Source: Cryptosporangium aurantiacum
GTDB taxonomy: Bacteria; Actinomycetota; Actinomycetes; Mycobacteriales; Cryptosporangiaceae
DNA length: 64,000 bases
NCBI RefSeq assembly: GCF_900143005.1
Contig: NZ_FRCS01000001.1
Location: 1,482,528 to 1,546,527, forward strand
Reading direction: 5' to 3'
Both the position numbers and the translations under genes were made by a program. Below the pieces are notes generated by a model that was not told where the DNA came from, did not search any database, and saw nothing but the letters and a program-made list of their open reading frames with translations. Of the stretch, positions 34,843 through 44,058 are shown piece after piece. How positions within the stretch are numbered: position 1 is the first letter of the stretch; each line of letters begins with the position of its first letter.

Positions 34843-35943
34843 TCAGGCCAGGGCCGCGACGCGCTCGGCGACCTGGGTCGGCGACGGACGGGCCGCGAGC
34901 TGGTCCTGGATCGTGACGCTCACCCGCCGCAGACCATCGTCGGTGATCAACCGGGTCAGGTGTTCGGCGGCGAGTGTCCGGCCGGGGACGCACAGCCCGG
35001 CGCCGATCCGGGCCACCAGCTCCGCGTTGTACCTTCGGTCGCCCGGCCCCGGGACGACGAGCTGCGGCACACCGGCGGCGAGCGCGGCCTGGACCGTGCC
35101 CGCTCCGCCGTGGTGGACGATCGCGGTGCAGGTCGGCAACACGGCGTCGAGCGACACCCAGCCGATCGTCCGGACGTTGACCGGTAGCTCCGGTGGCAGC
35201 CCCGGCTCCGGCCGCACCAGGACGATCTCCGCGTCCACCTCTCCGGCGACCGCGACCAGCGATCGCATCATGTGCTCGTTGCCCGGCCCGGCGACCGTGC
35301 TCCGGCTCACCAGGATGCGCGGCTGGGCCGGCGTCTCGGTCAGCCAGGACGGGAGCGCGGCGGGCGCAGGTGCCTCGTAGCGCATCGGCCACCCCGGCCG
35401 GTCCCCGACCACGCTCGGCGGTAACACCTGGATCACCCCGGCGGGCTCCGGCAGCCGGTCGATCGCCAGCTTGCGCAGCGCCGGCCGGGCGGTGGCCGCG
35501 ACCAGCTCGGCGCCGTCGAACAGGTTCGTCTCGTGCCGCACGGCCGGAACACCGTGCCCGGCCGCCGCGATCAGCCCGGCGACCGCCAGCGGCTCGGCGA
35601 CCACGACGTCCGGCCGGAACTGCTCGGTGACGTCCCGGACGGCGTCCACCAGCCGTGCGTTGACGGCACCGAACAGCGCCCCGACGCCCTTCCTCCCGCC
35701 GTTGCCCGCCAGCTCGGCCCTGGCGACCAGTGGGTGCCGCAGCGCCACACCGCGCGCGACCGCGGCGAAGTCGAAACCCGGAGCGACGTCCTCGACCGGG
35801 AGGCCGATGTCGCTCACCGTGGACGCCGCGTCCGCGGCGGTGGCGACCAGGACGTCGTGGCCGGCGGTAGCCAGCGCCCGGGTCAGCGGCACGAGCGGCA
35901 GGACGTGACCGGGCAGCGGGGCCGAAACGACCAGTACGCGCAT
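34843..35943 (-). CDS. GT1 (UDP-glycosyltransferase/macrolide type) glycosyltransferase
   Basis: 366 residues. N-terminal Rossmann half with APLPGHVLPLVPLTRAL; C-terminal donor-binding half with IVHHGGAGTVQAALAAGVPQ and PGPGDRRYNAELV. This is the antibiotic/macrolide glycosyltransferase layout. It is divergent from a DrrAB-type exporter, a pairing seen where a small molecule is glycosylated and exported; here that link is inference. Confidence 0.88.
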   Translation of the reverse strand: MRVLVVSAPLPGHVLPLVPLTRALATAGHDVLVATAADAASTVSDIGLPVEDVAPGFDFAAVARGVALRHPLVARAELAGNGGRKGVGALFGAVNARLVDAVRDVTEQFRPDVVVAEPLAVAGLIAAAGHGVPAVRHETNLFDGAELVAATARPALRKLAIDRLPEPAGVIQVLPPSVVGDRPGWPMRYEAPAPAALPSWLTETPAQPRILVSRSTVAGPGNEHMMRSLVAVAGEVDAEIVLVRPEPGLPPELPVNVRTIGWVSLDAVLPTCTAIVHHGGAGTVQAALAAGVPQLVVPGPGDRRYNAELVARIGAGLCVPGRTLAAEHLTRLITDDGLRRVSVTIQDQLAARPSPTQVAERVAALA

Positions 35944-36060
35944 GCAGGGAGGTTAGGGGGACAGGTCGCCCGCGGTCACTAATTCTGTCGTACCCACTTG
36001 GTAGACCCTGGACCATAAGCGCAGCCGACCGTGTTGACTCGACCCGACGAGAGGGCGCTG

Positions 36061-37059
36061 ATGACGACAGCCGACACCGATCTGGCAATCGAGACCGCTG
36101 GGCTGGTCAAGACGTTCGGCAAGACACGAGCCGTCGACGGCATCAACCTCGCGGTGCCGGCCGGCGCGGTCTACGGCCTGCTCGGGCCCAACGGCGCGGG
36201 GAAGACGACCGCGGTGCGCGTGCTCGCGACGCTGCTGCGCCCCGACGGCGGCGAGGCTCGGGTCTTCGGTTACGACGTCGTACGCCAGGCCGACGAAGTA
36301 CGCAGCCGGGTGAGCCTCACCGGCCAGTACGCCTCGGTCGACGAGGACCTCACCGGGTTGGAGAACCTCCTGCTGCTCGGCCGCCTGGTCGGGCACCGCA
36401 AGCGGGCGGCCCGCACCCGCGCCGACGAGTTGCTCGCCGCGTTCGGGCTCACCGACGCCGCCGACCGGCAGGTCAAGAAGTACAGCGGCGGGATGCGCCG
36501 CCGCCTCGACATCGCGGCGAGCATCCTCAACACGCCCGATCTGCTGTTCCTCGACGAGCCCACCACCGGGCTCGATCCGCGTAGCCGCAGCCAAGTCTGG
36601 GACATCGTGCGTGCGGTCGTCGCCTACGGCACGACCGTGCTGCTCACCACCCAGTACCTCGACGAGGCCGATCGGCTCGCGTCGCGCATCGCGGTGATCG
36701 ACCATGGCACGGTGATCGCCGAGGGCACGCCCGGTGCGCTGAAGTCCTCGATCGGCGCCGGAACCGTCCACGTGCGGCTCCGTGACCCGCTGCAGCGCGA
36801 TGAGGCGTCCGCGCTGCTCGGGCGCGCGCTCGACGCGCAGGTGTTGCAGGAGTCCGACCCGGTGGCGCTGACGGTCCGGGTGGCCGGCTCCGAGCGGGGC
36901 GCTGCCGAACACGCGTCCCGTGCGCTGGCCGACCTGGCCGCGGCCGGCATCGTCGTCGACGACTTCTCGCTCGGCCAGCCCAGCCTCGACGAGGTGTTCC
37001 TCGCGCTCACCAGCCCGCAGAACCAGGAAGGCCCGACGGAGAAGGAGACCGTCGCATGA
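36061..37059 (+). CDS. DrrA-type ABC transporter ATPase
   Basis: 332 residues. Walker [10 protein letters not shown], signature [12 protein letters not shown], Walker [13 protein letters not shown] and the H-loop region [11 protein letters not shown]. The C-terminal extension is the drug-exporter (daunorubicin resistance) type. The ATG at 36061 has a GAGAGGG site; the frame extends upstream to 36031 without a ribosome site. The stop overlaps the permease start by four bases. Confidence 0.92.
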   Translation: MTTADTDLAIETAGLVKTFGKTRAVDGINLAVPAGAVYGLLGPNGAGKTTAVRVLATLLRPDGGEARVFGYDVVRQADEVRSRVSLTGQYASVDEDLTGLENLLLLGRLVGHRKRAARTRADELLAAFGLTDAADRQVKKYSGGMRRRLDIAASILNTPDLLFLDEPTTGLDPRSRSQVWDIVRAVVAYGTTVLLTTQYLDEADRLASRIAVIDHGTVIAEGTPGALKSSIGAGTVHVRLRDPLQRDEASALLGRALDAQVLQESDPVALTVRVAGSERGAAEHASRALADLAAAGIVVDDFSLGQPSLDEVFLALTSPQNQEGPTEKETVA

Positions 37060-37904
37060 GCACCACCACCGATTCCGCCGAGACGACGGTCTACGCGCCG
37101 ACCGCGGACGCGTTGCAAGCCGTGCTCTCGCCTGCCGCCCGCCCGTCGCCGCCCGGCCCGTTCGCGGCGTCGATCGCGTTCGGCTGGCGCGCGATGCTGA
37201 AGATCAAGCACGTGCCGGAGCAACTGTTCGACGTGACCGCGTTCCCGATCATCATGACGCTGATGTTCACGTATCTGTTCGGTGGTGCGCTGGCCGGTTC
37301 GACGCGGGAGTACCTGCAGTTCTTCCTCCCCGGCATCATGGTGACGAGCGTCGTGATGATCACGATGTACACCGGCATCGGGCTGAACACCGACATCGAA
37401 AAAGGCGTCTTCGACCGTTTCCGCACGCTGCCGGTGTGGCGTCCGGCGGCGCTCGTCGGAATGATCTTCGGCGACCTGCTGCGCTACGTGCTCGCCTCGC
37501 TGGTGATCCTCGGCGTCGGGCTGGTTCTCGGTTTCCGTCCGGAGGGCGGCGTGGTCGGGGTCGCGGGCAGCATCCTGTTGCTGGTCATCTTCTCGTTCGC
37601 GTTCTCCTGGGTCTGGACGATGTTCGGCCTGCTGCTGCGGAGCGAGAAGTCCGTGATGGGCGCCAGCATGATGATCCTGTTCCCGCTGACGTTCCTGAGC
37701 AACGTGTTCGTGGAGCCGACGACGATGCCGGGTTGGCTGCAGGCGTTCGTCAAGGTCAACCCGATCACGCAGCTGGTCGACGCCGTCCGGAGCATGATGG
37801 CCGGCGAGGCGGCGGGCAGTTCGTTGATGTGGACGCTGGTGGCCAGCGTCCTCTTCGTGGCGGTGTTCGGCTCGCTGACGATGCGGCTCTACAACCGCAA
37901 GTAA
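37056..37904 (+). CDS. ABC-2 type transporter permease (DrrB-like)
   Basis: 282 residues with about six hydrophobic segments: [68 protein letters not shown], a segment near [13 protein letters not shown] and one at the C-terminus. [26 protein letters not shown] is the characteristic DrrB-type loop. Coupled by ATGA to the ATPase gene. Substrate unknown. Confidence 0.92.
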   Translation: MSTTTDSAETTVYAPTADALQAVLSPAARPSPPGPFAASIAFGWRAMLKIKHVPEQLFDVTAFPIIMTLMFTYLFGGALAGSTREYLQFFLPGIMVTSVVMITMYTGIGLNTDIEKGVFDRFRTLPVWRPAALVGMIFGDLLRYVLASLVILGVGLVLGFRPEGGVVGVAGSILLLVIFSFAFSWVWTMFGLLLRSEKSVMGASMMILFPLTFLSNVFVEPTTMPGWLQAFVKVNPITQLVDAVRSMMAGEAAGSSLMWTLVASVLFVAVFGSLTMRLYNRK

Positions 37905-37958
37905 GCGCACCACCGCCGCCCGGCGCCCCGCATCCCAGCCGGGGCGCGGGTGGGGGTG

Positions 37959-38004
37959 GCAACAAAGTGTGGTGTGGGCAGGCGCCCACACCACACTTTG
38001 TTGC
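37959..38004. terminator. perfect 21-bp stem with a 4-base loop
   Basis: Bases 37959-37979 pair exactly with 37984-38004 around the loop AGGC. The arm core is CAAAGTGTGGTGTGGGC, more A/T-rich than its surroundings. It is 55 bases after the permease stop, so it can end the exporter transcript, although the unusual composition also fits a palindromic repeat element. Confidence 0.75.
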
Positions 38005-38187
38005 GCTGACCGGACACTCCTCGGCGGGGGCGTGCCGCGCGCTCGCCCAATCCCTGACCGCCGTCGCGGCCAGCACGGTGGCTGGCGGCTCGCGCCATGG
38101 ATGCGGACCCACTTGGGCCAGCCATAGCCCGCCCAATCGGGTCCACTCGGCACCAGGTCACCGCTCCGCGGACTGCCCGCTGGACGT

Positions 38188-38304
38188 GGCGCCGTCCGGG
38201 CGGGCGCCGTTTGGACGTGGCGCCGTCCGTGCGGGCGCCATCCCGGCGGGCGCCCTCCGGACGGGGTGCCGTCTGGACGTGGCGCCCGCTTGCCGGCTGG
38301 CGCC
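38188..38304. repeat. GGCGCC-centred quasi-periodic repeat
   Basis: GGCGCC (once GGTGCC) recurs at 38188, 38203, 38219, 38234, 38249, 38265, 38281 and 38299, a spacing of 15 to 18 bases, with GGACGTGGCGCC shared by several units. The drifting spacing argues against a coding repeat. Confidence 0.7.
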
Positions 38305-38397
38305 CTGCGGCCGGCGATGCGGCCGAGCTGCCGTGGCGGCACTCGCCAGGGGCACCGAGACCCCGCTCGGGAACGGTCGGCTCCTTGGGGGCGCCCG

Positions 38398-38448
38398 GAA
38401 CGATGTGGCCCGGGGGCTCGTGATAGCGAGCCCTTGGCCACATCGTTC
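38398..38448. repeat. 51-bp interrupted palindrome
   Basis: GAACGATGTGGCC at 38398-38410 pairs exactly with 38436-38448, and inside it GGGCTCG (38414) pairs with CGAGCCC (38427) around TGATAG. No gene ends nearby, so a terminator role is less likely than for the first hairpin. Confidence 0.75.
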
Positions 38449-38570
38449 GATCGAGCCCCGCCCCGCTATTACGCTCCGCACCGCGAATCGGGCACCCCGC
38501 CCGCACCCCTCCATCGGGGGGCCGAGTGCGGTGTGCCCGGCGCCGAGCTACCAAAGCGCCGGCCTCCCGG

Positions 38571-38616
38571 GCGGATTGCATTTGGAAGAGGTATAGCCCT
38601 TCTAAGTGCAATCCGC
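38571..38616. repeat. 46-bp hairpin
   Basis: GCGGATTGCATTT at 38571-38583 pairs with 38604-38616 with one G-T pair; the interior GGAAGAGG/CCCTTC extends the stem imperfectly. Like the two hairpins before it, it is A/T-rich relative to the island. Confidence 0.7.
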
Positions 38617-38635
38617 TCAACGGCGTGCCCTTGCC

Positions 38636-38676
38636 GCGAGGCGAGGCGAGGCGAGGCGAGGTGAGGCGGGGCGAGG
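38636..38676. repeat. GCGAG five-base tandem repeat
   Basis: Five consecutive GCGAG-type units are followed by degenerate GTGAG, GCGGG and GCGAG copies. Confidence 0.8.
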
Positions 38677-38972
38677 TAGCGCCCCGGAGCGCTTGCGCTA
38701 TCGTTCCGCGCGCGGCCCGTTCAGCAGGGCCAACACCGCAGGGATGGCATTCACCCGCCCCACAAATCACATGAGTCACAGGAGTTATATTGCGCCCCCC
38801 GCATTAGGGCGGAATTAAGCGTCTCCAAAATTGTGCTATTCCGTTGAACCGCCCGACCTGCAATTGTCATCGACCGCTGATTAAAATTCCTTAATTCCTT
38901 TTCTGGGCCCAGGAATCGTTCGCTGGACACGTACAGTCTCGAACAGAATTCGCCCGGAGAAGGAAAGTGCTC

Positions 38973-40094
38973 GTGACGTTCGCTGCCCCGACCGCTCGCT
39001 TCCGCGTTGTTCTCGCGCTGGTCGCCGTCCTCGCCGGACTGGGTCTGCTGGTCGGCGGAACCCCCGGCTCGGTGCACGCGGCCCCCAACGCGGCCGAGGA
39101 CGACGAGGGCGGCACCGCGGCGTTACGCAGGAAGCTCGACGAGGCCGCCAGCGGGTACAACAACGCGCGGGCGAAGGCCCAGGCGTCCGAGCGTCGCCGC
39201 AAGCAGTTGGTCCAGCAGATGGCCGGCGCGGAGAAGCGCATCACCGCGCTCGACCGCGAAGTCCAGGAGCTGAGCGCGGCCGCCTACCGTGGCGGCCTGC
39301 CCGATCCGGCCACCGCGATGGCGAATTCGCGCTCGCTGCCGGACATGATCGGCGACGTCGGCCTGATCGAGACCCTGGTTCAGCGTCGGAAGCAGACGCT
39401 GGACGAGCTTCGCGCCGCGCGGAAGGACCTGGCCGCCGCCCAGCGCGAGGTCGACGAGCAGCTGAAGAAGCAGCGCGCCGAGGAACGCACGATGGCCAAG
39501 CGGCGCGCCGACGCGGAGAAGGCGCTCGAGGCGGCGAACGTGGGAGGCCAGCGCACCGGCGGTTTTTCGACCGACGGTGAGAACAACGACCAGCCGGCGG
39601 CCTCGACCGGAGGTGACCGCAGCAGCGCGGAGACTCCGCAGAGGACCACGCCGAAGAAGAAGACGCGCCGAGCTGCGGCCGCTCCGCGCCGCGGCGACGG
39701 TTCGTTCTCCTCGCAGGGCTGCTCCCAGGACGATCCGACGTCCGGCGGCTGCCTCACCGCACGCACCCTGCACGCGCTGCGGCAGACCAAGGCAGCCGGC
39801 TTCACCCGGTACGTCCACTGCTTCCGGCAGGCGTCGTTCGGCGAGCACCCCAAGGGGCGGGCGTGCGACTTCGCGGCCGCGAAGAGCGGCTTCGGCGGTG
39901 CCGCGACCGGCGGTGACCGGACCTACGGCAACCGCCTGGCGGCCTGGCTGGTGGACAACGCCGACCGGCTCGGCGTCCTGTATGTGATCTGGTATCGGCA
40001 GATCTGGCTACCCGGCTCCGGTTGGCGCGCCTACCAGAGCGGCGGCGACCCCTCGTCCGCCCACACGAATCACGTCCACCTATCGATTCAGTAG
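38973..40094 (+). CDS. secreted M15-like murein peptidase with N-terminal coiled coil
   Basis: 373 residues. A signal peptide (RFRVVLALVAVLAGLGLLVG) is followed by a coiled coil (about 45-190) of the kind seen in RipA/EnvC-type cell-wall hydrolases, and then a Ser/Thr/Pro/Lys linker. The C-terminal domain has GEHPKGRACDF (His and Asp zinc ligands) and HTNHVHLSI (His ligand), the D,D-carboxypeptidase-like pattern common in actinobacterial exported proteins. The GTG at 38973 lies eight bases after GGAGAAGG; a GTG at 38967 is too close. The last 15 bases overlap the converging kinase gene. Confidence 0.87.
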   Translation: MTFAAPTARFRVVLALVAVLAGLGLLVGGTPGSVHAAPNAAEDDEGGTAALRRKLDEAASGYNNARAKAQASERRRKQLVQQMAGAEKRITALDREVQELSAAAYRGGLPDPATAMANSRSLPDMIGDVGLIETLVQRRKQTLDELRAARKDLAAAQREVDEQLKKQRAEERTMAKRRADAEKALEAANVGGQRTGGFSTDGENNDQPAASTGGDRSSAETPQRTTPKKKTRRAAAAPRRGDGSFSSQGCSQDDPTSGGCLTARTLHALRQTKAAGFTRYVHCFRQASFGEHPKGRACDFAAAKSGFGGAATGGDRTYGNRLAAWLVDNADRLGVLYVIWYRQIWLPGSGWRAYQSGGDPSSAHTNHVHLSIQ

Positions 40095-41096
40095 GCCGGC
40101 CAGCGCGCGCTCGGCCAGCAACGGCACACCCTGCCCGGCGGAGGCGTAGCCGTCGCCGACCGTGCCACCGGCCAGGTACCGGGCGTGTACGCCCTCCAGG
40201 ATCACCGCGAGCTTGAACTCGGAGAACGCCCGGTAGAGCGGGAGCAGCTCCAGGTTGCGGCCGGTGCGCGCCGCGTAGGCGGCGGCGAACTCGTCCGCGG
40301 TCGGGAACCCGGGGTGGGCGGTGACGCCGCCTGCGGACGAGACCGACCCGTCGTCGGCCCAGTAGAGGAGCGTCAGCGCGAGGTCGGCCAGCGGGTCGCC
40401 GAGCGTGGAGAGCTCCCAGTCGACGACCGCTGCGACGTCGGTGCCCCGGACGAGCATGTTGTCGAGCCGGTAGTCGCCGTGAACGAGCGTCGTCTCACCG
40501 TCGGTCGGGAGGTCCGTGGCGAGCTTGGTCAGCAACTCCTCCATGACCGGCAGCTCCCTGGTCTTGGACGCCGCCCACTGCTTACCCCACCGGCGTACCT
40601 GCCGCTGGAGGTAGCCGGTCGGCGGGCCGAAGTCGGACAGGCCGGTCGCGGCCAGGTCGACCTCGTGAATGCGGGCGAGTGCCTCGATCACGCTCGCGCC
40701 GATCGCCGCCCGGTCGTCCGGCGCGAGTTCGGCGGTTTGTTCCGGCCGCCGGTACACCTCGCCGACGACGTACGAGACCAGGTAGAACGGCGCTCCGAGC
40801 GCGGCCGGGTCCGGCTCGAACGCGACCGCGCGCGCCACCGGCACCGCGCTGTCCTGGAGTCCGGAGACCACCCGGTACTCGCGGCCCATGTCGTGTGCGC
40901 TGGGCAGCACGGGTCCGCGCGGTGGCCGGCGCAGGATCAGCGGACCGGCGTCGAACACCACCCGGAACGTGAGGTTCGAGAGACCTCCGGTGATCAGCTC
41001 GGCGCCGGTGAGCGCGCCGTGCTCGGGGAGCCGGTCCGCCGCCCACGCGGAGAACGCGTCGAGGTCGAGCCCGGGTAAGGACGATGACGGAGCCAC
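40080..41096 (-). CDS. phosphotransferase of the APH/choline-kinase fold
   Basis: 338 residues. GGLSNLTFRVVF and LILRRPP form the nucleotide loop, TTLVHGDYRLDNMLV is the Brenner catalytic loop, and AVVDWELSTLGDPLADLA the metal-binding loop. This is the ACAD10/ACAD11-type subfamily usually found near acyl-CoA dehydrogenases rather than true aminoglycoside resistance enzymes, though no such dehydrogenase is nearby. Confidence 0.88.
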   Translation of the reverse strand: MAPSSSLPGLDLDAFSAWAADRLPEHGALTGAELITGGLSNLTFRVVFDAGPLILRRPPRGPVLPSAHDMGREYRVVSGLQDSAVPVARAVAFEPDPAALGAPFYLVSYVVGEVYRRPEQTAELAPDDRAAIGASVIEALARIHEVDLAATGLSDFGPPTGYLQRQVRRWGKQWAASKTRELPVMEELLTKLATDLPTDGETTLVHGDYRLDNMLVRGTDVAAVVDWELSTLGDPLADLALTLLYWADDGSVSSAGGVTAHPGFPTADEFAAAYAARTGRNLELLPLYRAFSEFKLAVILEGVHARYLAGGTVGDGYASAGQGVPLLAERALAGLLNR

Positions 41097-41318
41097 GCTG
41101 CTTCCCTCCGGTCGGATCAGACAACCAGTTTCGCAGCGCGGAGGCGTCCGACCCGTCAGTATTCACCGGGTGCATGGACAGTATGGTGAGAATCGATTTC
41201 CTTCATGTGAGCGGGATCTCGCATAGTGAAGCATTCCGTCAGTCCGGTAACCCTCCGGATACACGCCGGAAACGCCGACGCCGCTGCCACACGCGGCCCC
41301 GACCCGGAGAACGATGAC

Positions 41319-42449
41319 ATGCCTGCTGTCCAGAACGTCCTGGTCGTTGGCGGCGGTGCGGCGGGTGCCGCGTCCGCCATCCTGCTCGCCGAGCGCGGCA
41401 TCGCCGTCGAGGTCGTCGAGCTCAAGCCGGACGTCACGGCGCTCGGCTCCGGCATCACGCTCCAGGGCAACGCGCTGCGCGTCCTGCGGCAGCTCGGCGT
41501 CTGGGAGAAGGTGAGCGCGAAGGGCTACGCGTTCAACGACCTCGGCATCCGGGCGCCCGATCCGAACGGCACCGTCGTGGCCGAGTTCCCTGACGCCCGC
41601 ACCGGCGGCCCCGAGCTGCCCGCCACGCTCGGCATGTACCGCCCCGATCTGGCCGCGATCCTGATGGCCCGGGCCGGCGACGTCGGCGTGAAGGTGCGGT
41701 TCGGGACCACGTTCGCCGACCTGACCCAGGATGAGAACGGCGTCGACGTGACGTTCTCCGACGGCTCGACCGGCCGCTACGACCTCGTCATCGGCGCCGA
41801 CGGCATCCGCTCGGCGGTGCGTCGCGCGCTCGGTGTCGAGCTGGAGACCCGCCCCACCGGTATGGGCATCTGGCGGGTGTTCGCGCCGCGCCCGGCGAGC
41901 GTCACCCGCACCGACCTGATCTACGGCGGTCCGAGCTACATCGCCGGGTACTGCCCGACCGGCGAGGACACGCTCTACGCGTACATCGTCGAGAAGGCGC
42001 AGGACCGCAGCGGGCTCTCACCGGAGGAACAGCTCGCGACGATGGTCGAGCTCTCGCAGGCCTACCACGGGCCGTGGGACGACATCCGTCCCGGCCTCAC
42101 CGACCCGACCCGGGTCAACTACACCTGGTTCGAGCAGCACGTGCTCGACGCACCGTGGAACCGCGGCCGGGTCGTGCTGATCGGCGACGCCGCGCACACC
42201 TGCCCGCCCACCCTGGCCCAGGGCGCGGCGATGGCGCTGGAGGACGCGGCGGTGCTCGCCGAGCTGCTGGTCACCGCCGAACAGCTCGACCAGAGCGTGT
42301 TCGACGTATTCACGACGCGGCGGTACGAGCGGGCGAAGCTGGTCGTCGAGTCGTCGGTGCAGCTCGGTCAGTGGCTGATCGACGGTGAGCGCGGCGACGT
42401 CCCCGGCCTGATGGGCAAGGTCTCCGCGCTGGTCAGCCAGCCCGCCTGA
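41319..42449 (+). CDS. FAD-dependent aromatic-type monooxygenase
   Basis: 376 residues. FAD-binding VLVVGGGAAGAASAILLAE at the start, DG-type motif YDLVIGADGIRSAVR near 180, and RVVLIGDAAHTCPPTLAQGA near 285. All three class A flavoprotein monooxygenase signatures are present. CGGAGA eight bases upstream supports the ATG at 41319. Convergent with the HxlR gene. Substrate unknown. Confidence 0.9.
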   Translation: MPAVQNVLVVGGGAAGAASAILLAERGIAVEVVELKPDVTALGSGITLQGNALRVLRQLGVWEKVSAKGYAFNDLGIRAPDPNGTVVAEFPDARTGGPELPATLGMYRPDLAAILMARAGDVGVKVRFGTTFADLTQDENGVDVTFSDGSTGRYDLVIGADGIRSAVRRALGVELETRPTGMGIWRVFAPRPASVTRTDLIYGGPSYIAGYCPTGEDTLYAYIVEKAQDRSGLSPEEQLATMVELSQAYHGPWDDIRPGLTDPTRVNYTWFEQHVLDAPWNRGRVVLIGDAAHTCPPTLAQGAAMALEDAAVLAELLVTAEQLDQSVFDVFTTRRYERAKLVVESSVQLGQWLIDGERGDVPGLMGKVSALVSQPA

Positions 42450-42477
42450 CGTCGGGCCGCCCCGCGTCGGAGAAGAT

Positions 42478-43152
42478 TCAGACGCGGGGCACCGACGCGA
42501 ACACCGTGGGGCGGAACCAGCTCGGAAGAGCGCGCCGTAACGGTTCCGGGCCGTCCAACGCGACGTCGCCCGCGCGCATCGCGTCCCACCAGGACACGTC
42601 ACCCCGCCAGACCAGCACCATCCGACGGAGGTCCGCGGTCACCCGGACCGCGACCTCGTGTCCCGGGTCGACGTCGCAGACGTCGACGTCGGGCGGCGTG
42701 ATCACCAGCCACCAGTCCTGCTTCCGTGGCGCCACCTCGGGGAACCGGAACTGGACGACGGTGCGGCCGGTCGGCACCGCGTCGTGGTCGACGTTGCGGT
42801 GCAGGTCCCAGAGCAGCAGCTTCGGGTCGAGGTCCCGGTCGCCGAGCTCACCGACCCAGCGCACGCCCCAGGCGCCGAGCGCCGCGACGATCGGCGCCAG
42901 CTCCTGACCGGCCTGCGTCAGCACGTACTGGACCTCCCGCTCGCCGGGACGCCGCTCGACGATTCCGGCGGCGACCAGGCTCTGGAGGCGCTTGGACAGC
43001 AGCGTGGGGGAGATCCGCGGCAACCCCCGGCGCAGGTCGTTGAAGTGCCGGCTGCCGGCGACCAACTCCCGCACCACGAGCATCGTCCACCGCTCGTCGA
43101 GCAGTTCCATGGCCTTCGCGACCGGGCAGAACTGGTGGTAGGTGGCTCCCAT
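42478..43152 (-). CDS. HxlR-family regulator
   Basis: 224 residues. The HxlR winged helix is clear (CPVAKAMELLDERWTMLVVR, RGLPRISPTLLSKRLQSLV). A C-terminal SCP2-like ligand domain from about 110 is longer than in typical 110-residue HxlR proteins. Divergent from a methyltransferase gene with a perfect 21-base operator-like palindrome in the gap. Confidence 0.9.
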   Translation of the reverse strand: MGATYHQFCPVAKAMELLDERWTMLVVRELVAGSRHFNDLRRGLPRISPTLLSKRLQSLVAAGIVERRPGEREVQYVLTQAGQELAPIVAALGAWGVRWVGELGDRDLDPKLLLWDLHRNVDHDAVPTGRTVVQFRFPEVAPRKQDWWLVITPPDVDVCDVDPGHEVAVRVTADLRRMVLVWRGDVSWWDAMRAGDVALDGPEPLRRALPSWFRPTVFASVPRV

Positions 43153-43161
43153 GAAGCAGTT

Positions 43162-43182
43162 CTAGTACAGATCGTGTACTAG
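43162..43182. promoter_or_regulatory. HxlR operator candidate
   Basis: CTAGTACA, a five-base spacer and TGTACTAG form a perfect inverted repeat ten bases upstream of the HxlR start and about 67 bases before the methyltransferase start. HxlR/YodB-type operators have TACT and AGTA half-sites like these. Confidence 0.8.
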
Positions 43183-43248
43183 GCGGGCACCCTCCGCCGT
43201 TCTTACCGTCGTGAGGACAAGCTGACCCGATACGACGGGGGACCTCAC

Positions 43249-44058
43249 GTGACCACCACCGATAGCGCACTCAAAGCCAAGCACAGAGCACTCTGGGCGC
43301 TCGGCGACTACCCGGCCGTCGCCACCGACCTCATTCCCTCGCTCGGCCCGATCCTGGTCGCCGCCACCGGCATCGGCCCGGGCCAGCGCGTGCTCGACGT
43401 CGCCGCGGGAACCGGCAACGTCGCGATACCGGCCGCGCTGGCCGGCGCGGACGTCGTCGCCAGCGACCTGACACCCGAGCTGCTCCAGGTGGGGGAGAAG
43501 CGAGCCGCCGAGCAGGGCGCGCGTCTCGCCTGGGAGGAGGCCGACGCGGAGCACCTGCCCTACCGCGCCGGCGAGTTCGACGTCGTCGTCTCGTGCGTCG
43601 GCGTGATGTTCGCGCCGATGCACCAGCTCGCTGCGGACGAACTGATCCGGGTGACCCGTCCGGGCGGCTCGATCGGGCTGATCGCCTGGACGCCGGAGGG
43701 TTTCATCGGGCAGCTGTTCGCGACGATGAAGCCGTACGTCGCTCCGCCGCCGCCCGGGGCGCAGCCGCCGCCGCTGTGGGGCTCCGAGGCGCACGTCGCG
43801 GCGCTGTTCGGCGACCGGGTCAGCGGGGTCGTCACGGAGAAGCGGAGCGTCGTCATCTCCGGGTTCCCGACCGGCGCCGCGTTCCGCGACTACTGGAAGG
43901 GCATCTACGGCCCGACGATCGCCGCCTACCGCGGCCTCGCCGATGACCCGGAGCGCACCGCCGCCCTCGACCAAGAGATGGCCGCGCTCGGCGACAAGTA
44001 CCTGATCAACGGCGCGATGGAGTGGGAGTACCTGCTCTACACGGCTTCCGTGGTCTGA
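43249..44058 (+). CDS. class I SAM-dependent methyltransferase
   Basis: 269 residues of Methyltransf_11 type: RVLDVAAGTGNVAIPAALAG, ASDLTPELLQVG, EFDVVVSCVGVMFAPM and TRPGGSIGLIAWTPEG. No leader or membrane segment. The ATG overlaps no other gene, and HxlR control is probable. The 3' end overlaps the converging amidohydrolase by 22 bases. Confidence 0.9.
   Translation: MTTTDSALKAKHRALWALGDYPAVATDLIPSLGPILVAATGIGPGQRVLDVAAGTGNVAIPAALAGADVVASDLTPELLQVGEKRAAEQGARLAWEEADAEHLPYRAGEFDVVVSCVGVMFAPMHQLAADELIRVTRPGGSIGLIAWTPEGFIGQLFATMKPYVAPPPPGAQPPPLWGSEAHVAALFGDRVSGVVTEKRSVVISGFPTGAAFRDYWKGIYGPTIAAYRGLADDPERTAALDQEMAALGDKYLINGAMEWEYLLYTASVV

Larger units (their letters stand above)
37905..38972. 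other. 1-kb gene-free island with hairpins and simple repeats
   Basis: No convincing coding region on either strand. It holds three distinct hairpins (37959, 38398, 38571), a GGCGCC-centred periodic stretch and a run of five-base repeats, and then an A/T-rich segment from about 38755 that must contain the promoter of the next gene. Confidence 0.8.

Noticed and set aside
38188..38304. Pentapeptide-repeat gene remnant
   Set aside because: The spacing drifts between 15 and 18 bases, so no frame is kept.
37889..38779. Minus-strand frame through the gene-free island
   Set aside because: Composition is low-complexity Arg/Pro/Gly and it passes through all three hairpins; no homology or ribosome site.
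38755..38972. A c-di-AMP (ydaO) riboswitch before the murein peptidase
   Set aside because: The position is suggestive and the segment is A/T-rich, but I could not find the conserved ydaO core.
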